A stretch of 64,000 bases of DNA from contig JAKCDL010000002.1 in assembly GCA_021841935.1 (NCBI GenBank), positions 1 through 64,000 on the forward strand, in the 5' to 3' direction. The first letter of the stretch is position 1, and each line of letters begins with the position of its first letter. Shown here piece by piece: positions 1 to 7,498 of this stretch. A program made the position numbers and the translations under genes. The notes beneath the pieces are model-generated. The model was not told the DNA's origin, did not search any database, and saw only the letters and a program-made list of their open reading frames with translations. Source of the stretch: Actinomycetes bacterium. GTDB taxonomy: Bacteria > Actinomycetota > Acidimicrobiia > Acidimicrobiales > Acidimicrobiaceae.

Positions 1-2
1 TG

Positions 3-92
3 TTTACGTCTGATTGGGGCGTCAAAGCTTCTACGGGACTTACCATCTTTTGGACCCAATTCAAAGGAAGCTCCGCATTCTTCTCGAAATAA
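3..92 (+). CDS. Possible C-terminal end of an upstream gene (partial)
   Basis: Frame 3 is open from the window edge to a TAA at 90-92 and gives 29 residues with a normal-looking composition (two Trp, mixed aliphatic and polar residues). The product is not recognisable from so short a tail. Frame 1 is also open, to a TAA at 199-201, and would run through the 27-bp tandem repeat, so the frame choice is uncertain. I prefer frame 3 because it leaves the repeats in a non-coding promoter region. Confidence 0.3.
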   Translation, partial: FTSDWGVKASTGLTIFWTQFKGSSAFFSK

Positions 93-100
93 GGGAGAAC

Positions 101-154
101 GTCTCTCGCGTATCGTGAGTAGGTTCAGTCTCTCGCGTATCGTGAGTAGGTTCA
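101..154. repeat. Two exact tandem copies of a 27-bp unit upstream of flagellin
   Basis: The same 27 bases occur at 101-127 and 128-154 without any mismatch or spacer. Each copy contains an imperfect inverted repeat around CTCGCGTATCGTGAG. The pair ends about 55 bp before the -35 element of the flagellin promoter candidate. It could be a tandem operator or a recent duplication. Because 27 is nine codons, it would also be in frame with the alternative upstream reading frame. Confidence 0.8.
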
Positions 155-208
155 CGAATGATGCTTCCCTGATTTTGTTTAAATTTGCCGTTATTAATTA
201 AGTTTTTC

Positions 209-234
209 TAAAGCAAATCTCTATCGTGCCGAAA
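209..234 (+). promoter_or_regulatory. Sigma-28 (FliA/WhiG-type) promoter candidate for flagellin
   Basis: TAAAGCAA at 209-216, an 11-base spacer, then GCCGAAA at 228-234. The known sigma-28 consensus is TAAAGTTT, 11 bases, GCCGATAA, so the spacing is exact and both boxes match well. It predicts a leader of about 90 nt before the flagellin ATG. The ten bases GTGCCGAAAC at 226-235 recur in the promoter candidate of flbD-motAB at 15366-15375. Confidence 0.75.
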
Positions 235-249
235 CAGTAAGTAGCCAGT

Positions 250-296
250 CCTAAGGTGACCCTGTGAATCTTGCCGCAAGAGACGCGTCACCAAGG
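250..296 (+). promoter_or_regulatory. Potential folded leader of the flagellin mRNA
   Basis: GGTGAC (255-260) can pair with GTCACC (287-292), with a further CC/GG pair outside an internal loop. CTTG (270-273) pairs with CAAG (277-280) inside it. The structure lies between the promoter candidate and the strong AAGGAGG ribosome binding site at 315-321. AAGGA occurs just after the stem (293-297) and again in the ribosome binding site. That resembles CsrA-type sites, but no csrA is in the window. Confidence 0.35.
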
Positions 297-331
297 ATGG
301 GAGACGTGAGTATCAAGGAGGAAAACAAAAA

Positions 332-1162
332 ATGTCGCTTTCGATAAATACGAATATCGCAGCAATTGACGCTTACAATAACCTTAACACTACAAGTAAC
401 GCTATGGATCAGACGATTTCGCAATTGTCATCCGGTTTGCAAATACAAACTGCAGCGGACAACTCTTCGGGTTATGTCATTGCTCAGGATCTTCAGGTTC
501 AATCTAACGGTTTAAACGTTGGTATACAAAACGGACAAAACGCGATAAACGTTCTGCAAATTGCAAACGGAGCAATGAATCAGCAAGTGTCGATTCTTCA
601 AAGAATGAACGAACTTGCGACGCAAGCATCGAACAATGGAGCACTCTCATCAAGTGCATTGAGTGCCGTAAATGCCGAGTTCCAGGCGCTGACAAACCAG
701 CTCAACCAAATTGCTTCTAGCACCACTTTTGGTAACTCGAGTAATTCGCTTCTGAATACCACTGAAGTTTTGACTTTCCAATTGGGCGCATATGCGAGTA
801 CGACAAATCAGGTTGCGGTCTCGTTGTCACCGACTACTACTTCTGCACTAACCTTGACTTCATTGTCTCTAACTTCATTTACCGGTGCGCAGTCTGCGCT
901 ATCAGCTGTCCAAACCGCGATTGATTCGGTTGCTTCCATCCAAGCTAATTTGGGTGCGAGCCAAAATCAAATTCAGGCTGACATTGCAAACTTGACAGTC
1001 AGTCAGCAGAATGTTCAAGCGGCTCATTCGAGCTTGGTTGATGCAAATATGGCTCAGACAATGACAACGTTTACTGCGCAGCAGATTCTAATGCAAGCTG
1101 GTACTGCAATGCTTGGTCAAGCGCAGCAGTTACCGAGTATGTTGTTGAAACTGATACCGTAG
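332..1162 (+). CDS. fliC: Flagellin
   Basis: This is the filament subunit, exported by the flagellar type III apparatus and polymerised under the FliD cap. The 276-residue protein has the two conserved helical ends of flagellin: the N-terminal D0/D1 region (about 1-140, with INTNIAA and the SSGLQIQTAADNSSGYVIA stretch) and the C-terminal D1/D0 region (about 185-276). They are joined by only about 45 Ser/Thr-rich residues, so the outer D2/D3 domains are absent. The ATG follows AAGGAGG at a good distance. It is transcribed alone, from a sigma-28-like promoter to a strong hairpin at 1195-1228. No second flagellin gene is seen in the window. Confidence 0.96.
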   Translation: MSLSINTNIAAIDAYNNLNTTSNAMDQTISQLSSGLQIQTAADNSSGYVIAQDLQVQSNGLNVGIQNGQNAINVLQIANGAMNQQVSILQRMNELATQASNNGALSSSALSAVNAEFQALTNQLNQIASSTTFGNSSNSLLNTTEVLTFQLGAYASTTNQVAVSLSPTTTSALTLTSLSLTSFTGAQSALSAVQTAIDSVASIQANLGASQNQIQADIANLTVSQQNVQAAHSSLVDANMAQTMTTFTAQQILMQAGTAMLGQAQQLPSMLLKLIP

Positions 1163-1194
1163 GGTTGCTTCTTTATTGAAGTCACGCTGTTCGA

Positions 1195-1235
1195 AGAGAC
1201 GCAAGTTCGATTTCGGGCTTGCGTCTCTAGTTTGA
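1195..1235 (+). terminator. Hairpin terminator after flagellin
   Basis: AGAGACGCAAG (1195-1205) pairs perfectly over 11 bp with CTTGCGTCTCT (1218-1228) across a 12-nt loop. The following T-tract is weak (AGTTTGATCCTT). The hairpin separates the highly expressed flagellin gene from fliD. Confidence 0.75.
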
Positions 1236-1267
1236 TCCTTATTCGCATTCTATAGAAAGGCGAAAAG

Positions 1268-3817
1268 TTGACATCATCAACTAGCGGTGTTTCAGGCACC
1301 ACATCTTCCACTGTGAATCCGTTTGGACAATCGAATACCAGTAACAGCGGTGCCCCGATTTCATTTAGTGGAGTAATTTCCGGACTCAATACGACGGCGA
1401 TTATAAACGCCCTAATGTCCGCATACAAGCTTCCCCAAACGGACATCGGAAACCAGATCAATCAAATTAGCTCTAACCTGACAGACTACCAGACAATACA
1501 AAACGATTTGAGTTCTCTTCAGAACGCCGCTGATTCAATAAATCAGACGGTCTCATGGGATCAGACCTCTGTAGCATCGTCTAACTCTTCGGTGGCAACG
1601 GCTACAGCGGCTCCAGGAACGCCCACAGGTACTGTTAGTTTCAATGTAAACCAATTGGCACAGGGTAACGTGCTAATGTCAAACACCCCTGTCTCGTCTA
1701 CAAGTACCATAGTTGCTAGTGCTCCACTTCTCCTCGCTCAGGGCGCGGCGAGTTTAGGTTTTGCATCTTTGAGCGCGGGCTCTGGTTTGACAATCGGTTC
1801 ACACTCGATAGTGATTAATTCTGCGCTTTCAGGCGCAACGATTTCTGGAACTTCGGTAGCCTCTACCACAACCATTACTTCCGGCTCAAATGACACGGTC
1901 TCTGCGACGGTGAATGGAACCGCGCAAACCTTTACCCTAGCAGCCGGCACATACACCCAGAGTCAGCTAGCATCTGCCCTGCAAAGTGCTAGTGGAGGAC
2001 TACTAAATGTAGCAGCTGCATCAAATGGCGGACTTACTGTGTCGACCGCATCTCTCGGGTCGTCTTCTTCCCTGGCGATAACTGGTGGCACGGCGCTTGG
2101 CGCTCTCGGTCTCACTGCAAACTCTACCGCAGTCAACGGTACGGCTGGATCTATCACGGTTGATGGGACCGCTAACACTGTCAACAATGTCGCTGCAGGT
2201 GCTTCGGTGTCCTTGACTTCAGGCACGGGTGGCACTATCACTACTACGGTAGGCGCCACGGGCATTGCGACCGGAAGTTTTACGGCTAATTATTTGAATG
2301 TCAACAGCGGATCTCTTGCCGATGTTGTAAGCGCAATTAATGGTGCAGGAATCGGCATCACTGCGTCTGCAGTTGACTTGGGTAGCAGTCAATATGTCCT
2401 CGAGCTTTCGTCTGGTTCGACGGGTTCTAATTCGCAAATAAGTGTCGACACGAACGTTCTTTCATCCAGCCTCGGAGGCTTGAAACAAGTTGTGGCGGCG
2501 CAAAATGCACAAATCCAAATTGGCGGCAGCGGTGGTTACACTGTCAGCTCGCAAACCAATCAAGTTACAGGTGTGATGCAGGGACTCACTATCAACCTTG
2601 CATCTGCTCAAGTCCCTGGATCGCAGCCAGTTACTCTCTCCTTAAGTCCCAATGCACAAGCTATGGCTAGTTCGGTAAATGCGATGGTAACAGCTGCTAA
2701 TCAGGTGCTAAGCGATATTAATACGTATGCTGGCTACAATGCGACAACTCAGGTCGCTGGACCACTTATGACCGATGCGAATATGCAAACTATAACTCAG
2801 CAGGTCCTTAACGTAGTTGCGAGTGCAGTGGGTGGAACTGGGGGATCACTCAATTCGGCAAGCGTTGGTCTCAATGTGACAAAAAATGGAACCGTAACGT
2901 TCGACCAAACCGCATTCGAAACCGCATATCAGCAGAACCCTTCTCAGGTAGCACAGTTTTTCTCTCAAGGTGGAACATTCGCTCCATCGTCATCCACTTA
3001 CGCTGGAACCGTCTCCTTGCTGTATGGTAGTGACTCAACGCAACCAGGAACATACGCAGTTTCGATATCGCAGTCAGCCACTAAGGCGACCGACTCGGGT
3101 AGTGTTCTGGCGAGTGGTTCGATAACTTCTGCGGAGTCGCTGACTATTGCTTCCGGTGGACTAACTGGCACGTATTCGGCGACTGCAGGTGAATCTCTCA
3201 CAAACATTGCTGCGGGATTGAATTCAATGTTCTCTTCGACGGGCATGAGTCTCCTAGCATCGGTTGTTACGAGTGGTTCTGGAAGTCAACTTGTTGTCAA
3301 TAGTGGAGCTTACGGTAGTGCAGCTTCGTTTTCGGTTACTTCGAATAACGTTGGTAGCGGTCAAACAGGTTTGGCTTCAACCGCTAATACCCCATCAACG
3401 TTTACAGGCATCGACGTAGCGGGAACTATCAACGGTGTTGCGGCGACTGGTTCGGGACAAGTGCTAACCGCTCCCCAAACGGACCCAACGCTCGCGGGAC
3501 TTGCTTTAAATGTGACGGCTACGGGAATTTCAAGTGCAACTAGTTTAGGTTCGTTTACATATAGTGCCGGAGTTGCGGGTGGCCTAGCGTCTGTGGCAAA
3601 TGGGGGCGCAAATCCGCTAACCGGTTCAATAACCTCTACGATCAACAACCTCAATTCACAAATTCAGTCATTGCAGTTTCAGTACAACTCGTACACGCCG
3701 ATGATACAAGCAGAACAAACGATGTTGCAACAGGAGTACTCGAATATGGAGGTGCAATTGGGAAGTCTCCAGAGCCAGGGAAATTGGCTTACTACCCAAA
3801 TTGCGAAGTTACCATAA
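1268..3817 (+). CDS. fliD: Flagellar filament cap FliD
   Basis: FliD caps the growing filament and folds incoming flagellin. The FliD_N region is at about residues 30-130 (ISFSGVISGLNTTAIINALM followed by coiled-coil). The FliD_C region is spread over about 470-849 and ends in the typical helical segment with many Gln. At 849 residues it is much longer than most FliD proteins (about 450-650). The extra length is a Gly/Ser/Thr-rich, beta-type middle of about 250 residues plus further repeats near 560-770, probably surface-exposed domains. The start is TTG at 1268, preceded by GAAAGG. It is followed after 41 bp by fliS, the usual partner order. Confidence 0.93.
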   Translation: MTSSTSGVSGTTSSTVNPFGQSNTSNSGAPISFSGVISGLNTTAIINALMSAYKLPQTDIGNQINQISSNLTDYQTIQNDLSSLQNAADSINQTVSWDQTSVASSNSSVATATAAPGTPTGTVSFNVNQLAQGNVLMSNTPVSSTSTIVASAPLLLAQGAASLGFASLSAGSGLTIGSHSIVINSALSGATISGTSVASTTTITSGSNDTVSATVNGTAQTFTLAAGTYTQSQLASALQSASGGLLNVAAASNGGLTVSTASLGSSSSLAITGGTALGALGLTANSTAVNGTAGSITVDGTANTVNNVAAGASVSLTSGTGGTITTTVGATGIATGSFTANYLNVNSGSLADVVSAINGAGIGITASAVDLGSSQYVLELSSGSTGSNSQISVDTNVLSSSLGGLKQVVAAQNAQIQIGGSGGYTVSSQTNQVTGVMQGLTINLASAQVPGSQPVTLSLSPNAQAMASSVNAMVTAANQVLSDINTYAGYNATTQVAGPLMTDANMQTITQQVLNVVASAVGGTGGSLNSASVGLNVTKNGTVTFDQTAFETAYQQNPSQVAQFFSQGGTFAPSSSTYAGTVSLLYGSDSTQPGTYAVSISQSATKATDSGSVLASGSITSAESLTIASGGLTGTYSATAGESLTNIAAGLNSMFSSTGMSLLASVVTSGSGSQLVVNSGAYGSAASFSVTSNNVGSGQTGLASTANTPSTFTGIDVAGTINGVAATGSGQVLTAPQTDPTLAGLALNVTATGISSATSLGSFTYSAGVAGGLASVANGGANPLTGSITSTINNLNSQIQSLQFQYNSYTPMIQAEQTMLQQEYSNMEVQLGSLQSQGNWLTTQIAKLP

Positions 3818-3858
3818 CGGAAGAATCAGCCGCTAAGTCAAGGAAGGCATAGATAAGG

Positions 3859-4254
3859 ATGTACAAAGATCCCCGTGAATTTGTAAAGGATGCAATTATT
3901 ACGGCCACACCGGCAGCAAGATTGATGATGTTGCTCGATCGACTCGAGATCGACTTGAAACGGGCAGAGCAAGGTTTCGTGACCGGCGATGCGTACTCTA
4001 GAAACGTAGCGCTGCTTCATGCGCAGGAGATTGTGCTGAACCTTAGGGATACCCTAAGGGTCGATATATGGCAAGGGGCGGCACAGCTTAAAGCCATATA
4101 TTCATTTATCTACGTTGAGTTTGTCCAATCAAATATCTACGAAGACAAAAAGCGTTTTGATTGGGCAAAGCAACTTCTAATGCAAATTATAGAGGCTTGG
4201 CGAGGTGCTAACAAGGCGCTCATGAGTAAGGAAGCTGTAAGTGTTGTCGGATGA
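3859..4254 (+). CDS. fliS: Flagellar export chaperone FliS
   Basis: FliS binds the C-terminal end of flagellin in the cytoplasm, prevents premature polymerisation and delivers it to FlhA. The 131-residue protein has the family signature at its start (TATPAARLMMLLDRLEIDLKRAE) and the four-helix pattern, at the normal family length. It sits between fliD and a small overlapping gene, as in other fliD-fliS-fliT clusters. Confidence 0.93.
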   Translation: MYKDPREFVKDAIITATPAARLMMLLDRLEIDLKRAEQGFVTGDAYSRNVALLHAQEIVLNLRDTLRVDIWQGAAQLKAIYSFIYVEFVQSNIYEDKKRFDWAKQLLMQIIEAWRGANKALMSKEAVSVVG

Positions 4255-4516
4255 GATCTTGAACGAACTGGAGCTTTACCTGGATCAGGTGGACTTGGCT
4301 CTTGAAGGAGCAGTACGGTGGCCTGTACCACCAAGTCTAGTGGGTTTGAGCATTGACGTTCGAGATAGAAATCTCAAAGAGCGTCTCTTGGCTCTTTTGA
4401 AGCGCAACCATCAGGCAGAAATAAGAGTGGAGCAGCGCAAGAAAGATCTCTCAATTCTCATAAAGCGTGCATCAAAGCGTGATGGTGGCCCGATAGCGGT
4501 AGATATTAGGGCATAA
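4241..4516 (+). CDS. Small FliT-like protein
   Basis: This 91-residue helical, charged protein overlaps the end of fliS by 14 bases. GTG at 4241 or TTG at 4244 can both use the AAGGAAG at 4228-4234. Its place after fliD-fliS, its length and its helical content suggest a FliT-type export chaperone that binds FliD. Sequence similarity is not clear enough to name it. The gene ends just before a strong terminator, so it is the last gene of this transcript. Confidence 0.6.
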   Translation: MLSDEILNELELYLDQVDLALEGAVRWPVPPSLVGLSIDVRDRNLKERLLALLKRNHQAEIRVEQRKKDLSILIKRASKRDGGPIAVDIRA

Positions 4517-4540
4517 CTTGAAGTTTGTTAGTCTCAACTG

Positions 4541-4577
4541 AAGGCGGGGAGCTCGTTAGCCTCTCCGCCTTTTTTGT
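4541..4577 (+). terminator. Rho-independent terminator after fliDS
   Basis: AAGGCGGGGAG (4541-4551) pairs with CTCTCCGCCTT (4561-4571), with one G-T wobble and a 9-nt loop, directly followed by a T-rich run. The stretch from here to flgB (about 140 bp) must hold the promoter of the large flgB operon. I found no sigma-28-like site in it. Confidence 0.88.
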
Positions 4578-4721
4578 TTAAATATTCAAATTGATTTCTC
4601 AAGTAACTATTCATACGCGACGAATAACTTAGTGCGAGCAGGATTTCGCATTTGAACTGCCCAGGAAGGGCCGCATTCGATTTCGGACGGGTTGTCCGAT
4701 GAAGGATTTCGGTGGTTCTAA

Positions 4722-5063
4722 ATGGGTGGACCAGTCTTACAGGCGCTTCAATTCGCACTCGACGGATTGACACTTCAACAACAGGTTCAGGCAAATAATA
4801 TTGCTAATTTGAACACGCCAAATTTTACCGCTTCGCGAGTCGACTTCGCTACTTCGTTGACCCAAGCGCTAAAGGAAGGCAACGGAACTGCAACCGCAGC
4901 CGTTACTCCTTCGCAGCTCGCTGCATCCACTAATGGAAATAACGTATCGATCAGCCAAGAGCTGGTTGGCGCGGAACAGTCCGCAACGTGGTACCAGGCA
5001 GTAACAACCGAAATTAACGATCAGTATCACTTGGTACGCGGTTCAGCAGGAGGTTCCTTCTAG
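4722..5063 (+). CDS. flgB: Flagellar rod protein FlgB
   Basis: FlgB is a proximal rod subunit of the basal body. The N-terminal rod signature (ANNIANLNTPNF, residues 26-37) and the C-terminal FlgB pattern (NGNNVSISQELVGAEQ, then a helical end with YQAVTTEINDQYHLVRG) are both present in 113 residues, a normal length. It opens the long basal body/export/hook operon and its stop shares one base with the flgC start. Confidence 0.92.
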   Translation: MGGPVLQALQFALDGLTLQQQVQANNIANLNTPNFTASRVDFATSLTQALKEGNGTATAAVTPSQLAASTNGNNVSISQELVGAEQSATWYQAVTTEINDQYHLVRGSAGGSF

Positions 5064-5506
5064 TGTCACTTTTTGGTCTAATTTCGATCGCGGGATCTGG
5101 AGTTGATGTTAGCCAAAGTTGGCTAAATACAATTGGATCAAACCTCGCTAATGCGAACGATACCGTGAATCCGTCGCAGACTCCTTTCCTAGAGCAAGAG
5201 CTCACGGTTGCTCCGGGAACGAGTTCTAACGGATACTCTCCCAATCCGGCAACGACTCCCATGACCCCAACCGAAGGCACAGGAGTTCATGTAGCAAGCG
5301 TCGTTACGCCAAATCCTAACGGTGTTCTGACATATGATCCAACGAATCCCCAGGCAAATAGTGCCGGTTATGTCAGGACCCCTGGAATCAATGTTGCCGA
5401 TCAACTTGGAAATCTTGATGTAGCCGAAAGAAGCTATCAGGCAAACGTTGCAGTTATCAACCATGCGAAGACGGTATATCAAGCCGCTCTCACAATAGGA
5501 CAGTAA
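5063..5506 (+). CDS. flgC: Flagellar rod protein FlgC
   Basis: FlgC is a second proximal rod subunit. It has the rod N-terminus (GSGVDVSQSWLNTIGSNLANAND) and the FlgC C-terminus (AGYVRTPGINVADQLGNLDVAERSYQANVAVINHAK). Its length is 147 residues. The GTG start overlaps the flgB TAG and is preceded by AGGAGG at 5048-5053. Confidence 0.93.
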   Translation: MSLFGLISIAGSGVDVSQSWLNTIGSNLANANDTVNPSQTPFLEQELTVAPGTSSNGYSPNPATTPMTPTEGTGVHVASVVTPNPNGVLTYDPTNPQANSAGYVRTPGINVADQLGNLDVAERSYQANVAVINHAKTVYQAALTIGQ

Positions 5507-5539
5507 TCCCTTTTATTTGTAATCAAGATAGGTCTATCG

Positions 5540-5941
5540 ATGACATCAATTGCTCCAATCACAGCTTTGGCTTCTCTGCCATCCATTCCTTCTCTGCCGA
5601 CGATCTCTTCTCCAGTTGGTCCAAATGAACTTTCGTCTTCCGCACAAAGCATGGCTGCTGGGGCTGCAGGAAATAGCGGCGGAGTTTCAGCGATATCTAA
5701 TATCGGTCAAGCCCAGAATGGCTCTTCATCCTTCGGTAATATCCTCGCCGGAGCGATCGACAATCTTTCGTCGGTGCAAAATCAAGCTTCACAGCAGGCC
5801 CTACTCGTGTCGACTGGTCAGGCAAATCTCGGCGACGCGATGATAGCAGCTCAACAGTCGTCGCTAGATACTCAGTTGGCTACAGCGATTAAATCCTCCG
5901 CCGTAACTGCATTCAATCAAATCATGTCAATGCCGGTATAG
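5540..5941 (+). CDS. fliE: Flagellar hook-basal body protein FliE
   Basis: FliE joins the MS ring to the rod. The conserved C-terminal two-thirds (SFGNILAGAIDNLSSVQNQASQQALLVSTG, then a helical end) is clear at about residues 64-133. The first 60 residues are a Ser/Pro-rich low-complexity leader, which makes it longer than the usual 100-110 residues. It sits in the standard flgB-flgC-fliE-fliF order. Confidence 0.9.
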   Translation: MTSIAPITALASLPSIPSLPTISSPVGPNELSSSAQSMAAGAAGNSGGVSAISNIGQAQNGSSSFGNILAGAIDNLSSVQNQASQQALLVSTGQANLGDAMIAAQQSSLDTQLATAIKSSAVTAFNQIMSMPV

Positions 5942-5957
5942 GTAGAACGGGTATATT

Positions 5958-7496
5958 GTGGCAATCACCGACAATCTAGGATCAATGAAGAGCTACGCAA
6001 ATCGCTTTGCGAGCGGATTTACATCGGGACAAAAGGTCCTGACGGTAGTTGCAGTTGCTGCTCTCGGCCTTGCGGGATACATTTATTCGTCGATGGCCTC
6101 AAAGCCGAGTTATGCACCACTATTTACTGGGCTGGCTCCATCCGATGCTGCGGCAATGACGACAAAGCTACAGTCAGCGGGTATCCCGTATCAATTGACA
6201 GATGGTGGATCGACGATATTGGTTCCCCAGCCGGACGTCAATCAAGAAAGATTGGTGATGGCTCAAGCGAATCTACCGGCGAACTCAACAGTTGGCCTGT
6301 CTCTTCTCAGCAACGTCGGGATCACTGCCTCGCAACTCACCCAGCAGGCTGACTACCAAAGAGCGCTGCAGGGTGAACTTGCTTCAACGATTGAGGCGAT
6401 CAACGGGGTTACTTCAGCGCAGGTGAACTTAGCGCTCGTCAATAACAACGTCTTTGCAATCTCGAATACCTCCCAGCCGTCGGCATCGATCCTCGTGACA
6501 CTATCTCCTGGAACTGTACTATCGCAGACTCAAGTACAGGGAATTATCCACCTAGTAGCCTCTGCTATTCCGAATCTTTCCGCCTCGAATATCACTCTCG
6601 TTGATTCAAATGGCGATGTTCTCTCGGCACCTGGGCAATCTAATTCAAGTACTGTCAATGATCAGCAAACACAAGCGTACAACTCGAATCTACAGACTCA
6701 ACTAGAGTCGCTTTTGACGCCACTAGTCGGTGCCAACAATGCAATCGTAAGAGTTAGTGCCACCTTGAACTTCAATCAGACTACGACTTCAAGTCAGTCT
6801 GTTCAGACCAACCCAGGAGGCACGCCTGTCACTGTTCCAACTCAAGTTCAAAGTGCAACGCAGAACTTTTCGGGAACGGGATCACCTGCTGGCGGAGTTC
6901 TAGGATCCATCACAACAAGCACCGGGACCTCTGGTAACTCAACCTATCAGCAGACAAATAACACAACTAACTATGCAGTTGGACAGGTGAACTCCTCTAC
7001 CACGCAAGCTCCAGGACAGGTCCAAAAGCTTTCTGTAGCAGTGCTTGTCAACTCTAAAGTCAAGGGTGTTACTCTAGCTAAGGTACAACAGCTAGTTGCA
7101 GCCGCTGCGGGTATTGTTACCGCCAGAGGTGACACGATCAGCGTGGTTTCCATGCCGTTCTCAAAGAGCGCAACTGTAACGACGCTCGTGGCAGCGGCAT
7201 CGTCATCGACGTCGTCGATCTTCTCCTTGGCAAAGACGGCGCTACTTGTACTTGGTGTTCTACTCGTTCTCTTCTTTATCATGCGCTCCTCGCGCCGTGA
7301 AGTTAGGAGTTCTGTCGAACTGCCCGACATCATTGACCTTGAAGAAGAGTCTCTCGGAGCACAAATTAAGCAACTACCTCCGGCAGAGGCACCGATGCTC
7401 TCTGACGAAGTGGTCGACTTCATTGAGTCTCAGCCAGAGGACGTTGCCAAGTTACTGAGAGTTTGGATGACCTCCACCTCGAAGGCGCAGGGATAA
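5958..7496 (+). CDS. fliF: MS-ring protein FliF
   Basis: FliF forms the membrane ring on which the rotor and export gate assemble. One transmembrane helix lies at about 27-46 and a second at about 420-442, with two ring-building motif regions between them (YQRALQGELASTIEAINGV is typical) and a Thr/Ser-rich loop at about 270-340. The short cytoplasmic tail, about 70 acidic residues, is the FliG-binding part. The start is GTG at 5958. FliG begins two bases after the stop, so the pair is translationally coupled. Confidence 0.95.
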   Translation: MAITDNLGSMKSYANRFASGFTSGQKVLTVVAVAALGLAGYIYSSMASKPSYAPLFTGLAPSDAAAMTTKLQSAGIPYQLTDGGSTILVPQPDVNQERLVMAQANLPANSTVGLSLLSNVGITASQLTQQADYQRALQGELASTIEAINGVTSAQVNLALVNNNVFAISNTSQPSASILVTLSPGTVLSQTQVQGIIHLVASAIPNLSASNITLVDSNGDVLSAPGQSNSSTVNDQQTQAYNSNLQTQLESLLTPLVGANNAIVRVSATLNFNQTTTSSQSVQTNPGGTPVTVPTQVQSATQNFSGTGSPAGGVLGSITTSTGTSGNSTYQQTNNTTNYAVGQVNSSTTQAPGQVQKLSVAVLVNSKVKGVTLAKVQQLVAAAAGIVTARGDTISVVSMPFSKSATVTTLVAAASSSTSSIFSLAKTALLVLGVLLVLFFIMRSSRREVRSSVELPDIIDLEEESLGAQIKQLPPAEAPMLSDEVVDFIESQPEDVAKLLRVWMTSTSKAQG

Positions 7497-7498
7497 CC

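Noticed and set aside
101-154. CRISPR array
   Set aside because: Only two units, directly abutting without spacers, and no cas genes in the window.
1-201. Frame 1 open from the edge to TAA at 199, encoding the 27-bp repeat as two nine-residue units
   Set aside because: Composition is less protein-like than frame 3, and a tandem repeat plus promoter region is a simpler explanation. It cannot be settled without upstream sequence.
6971-7423. Long minus-strand ORF inside fliF
   Set aside because: Antisense to a clearly assigned gene; low-complexity Ser/Thr/Ala composition of a shadow frame.
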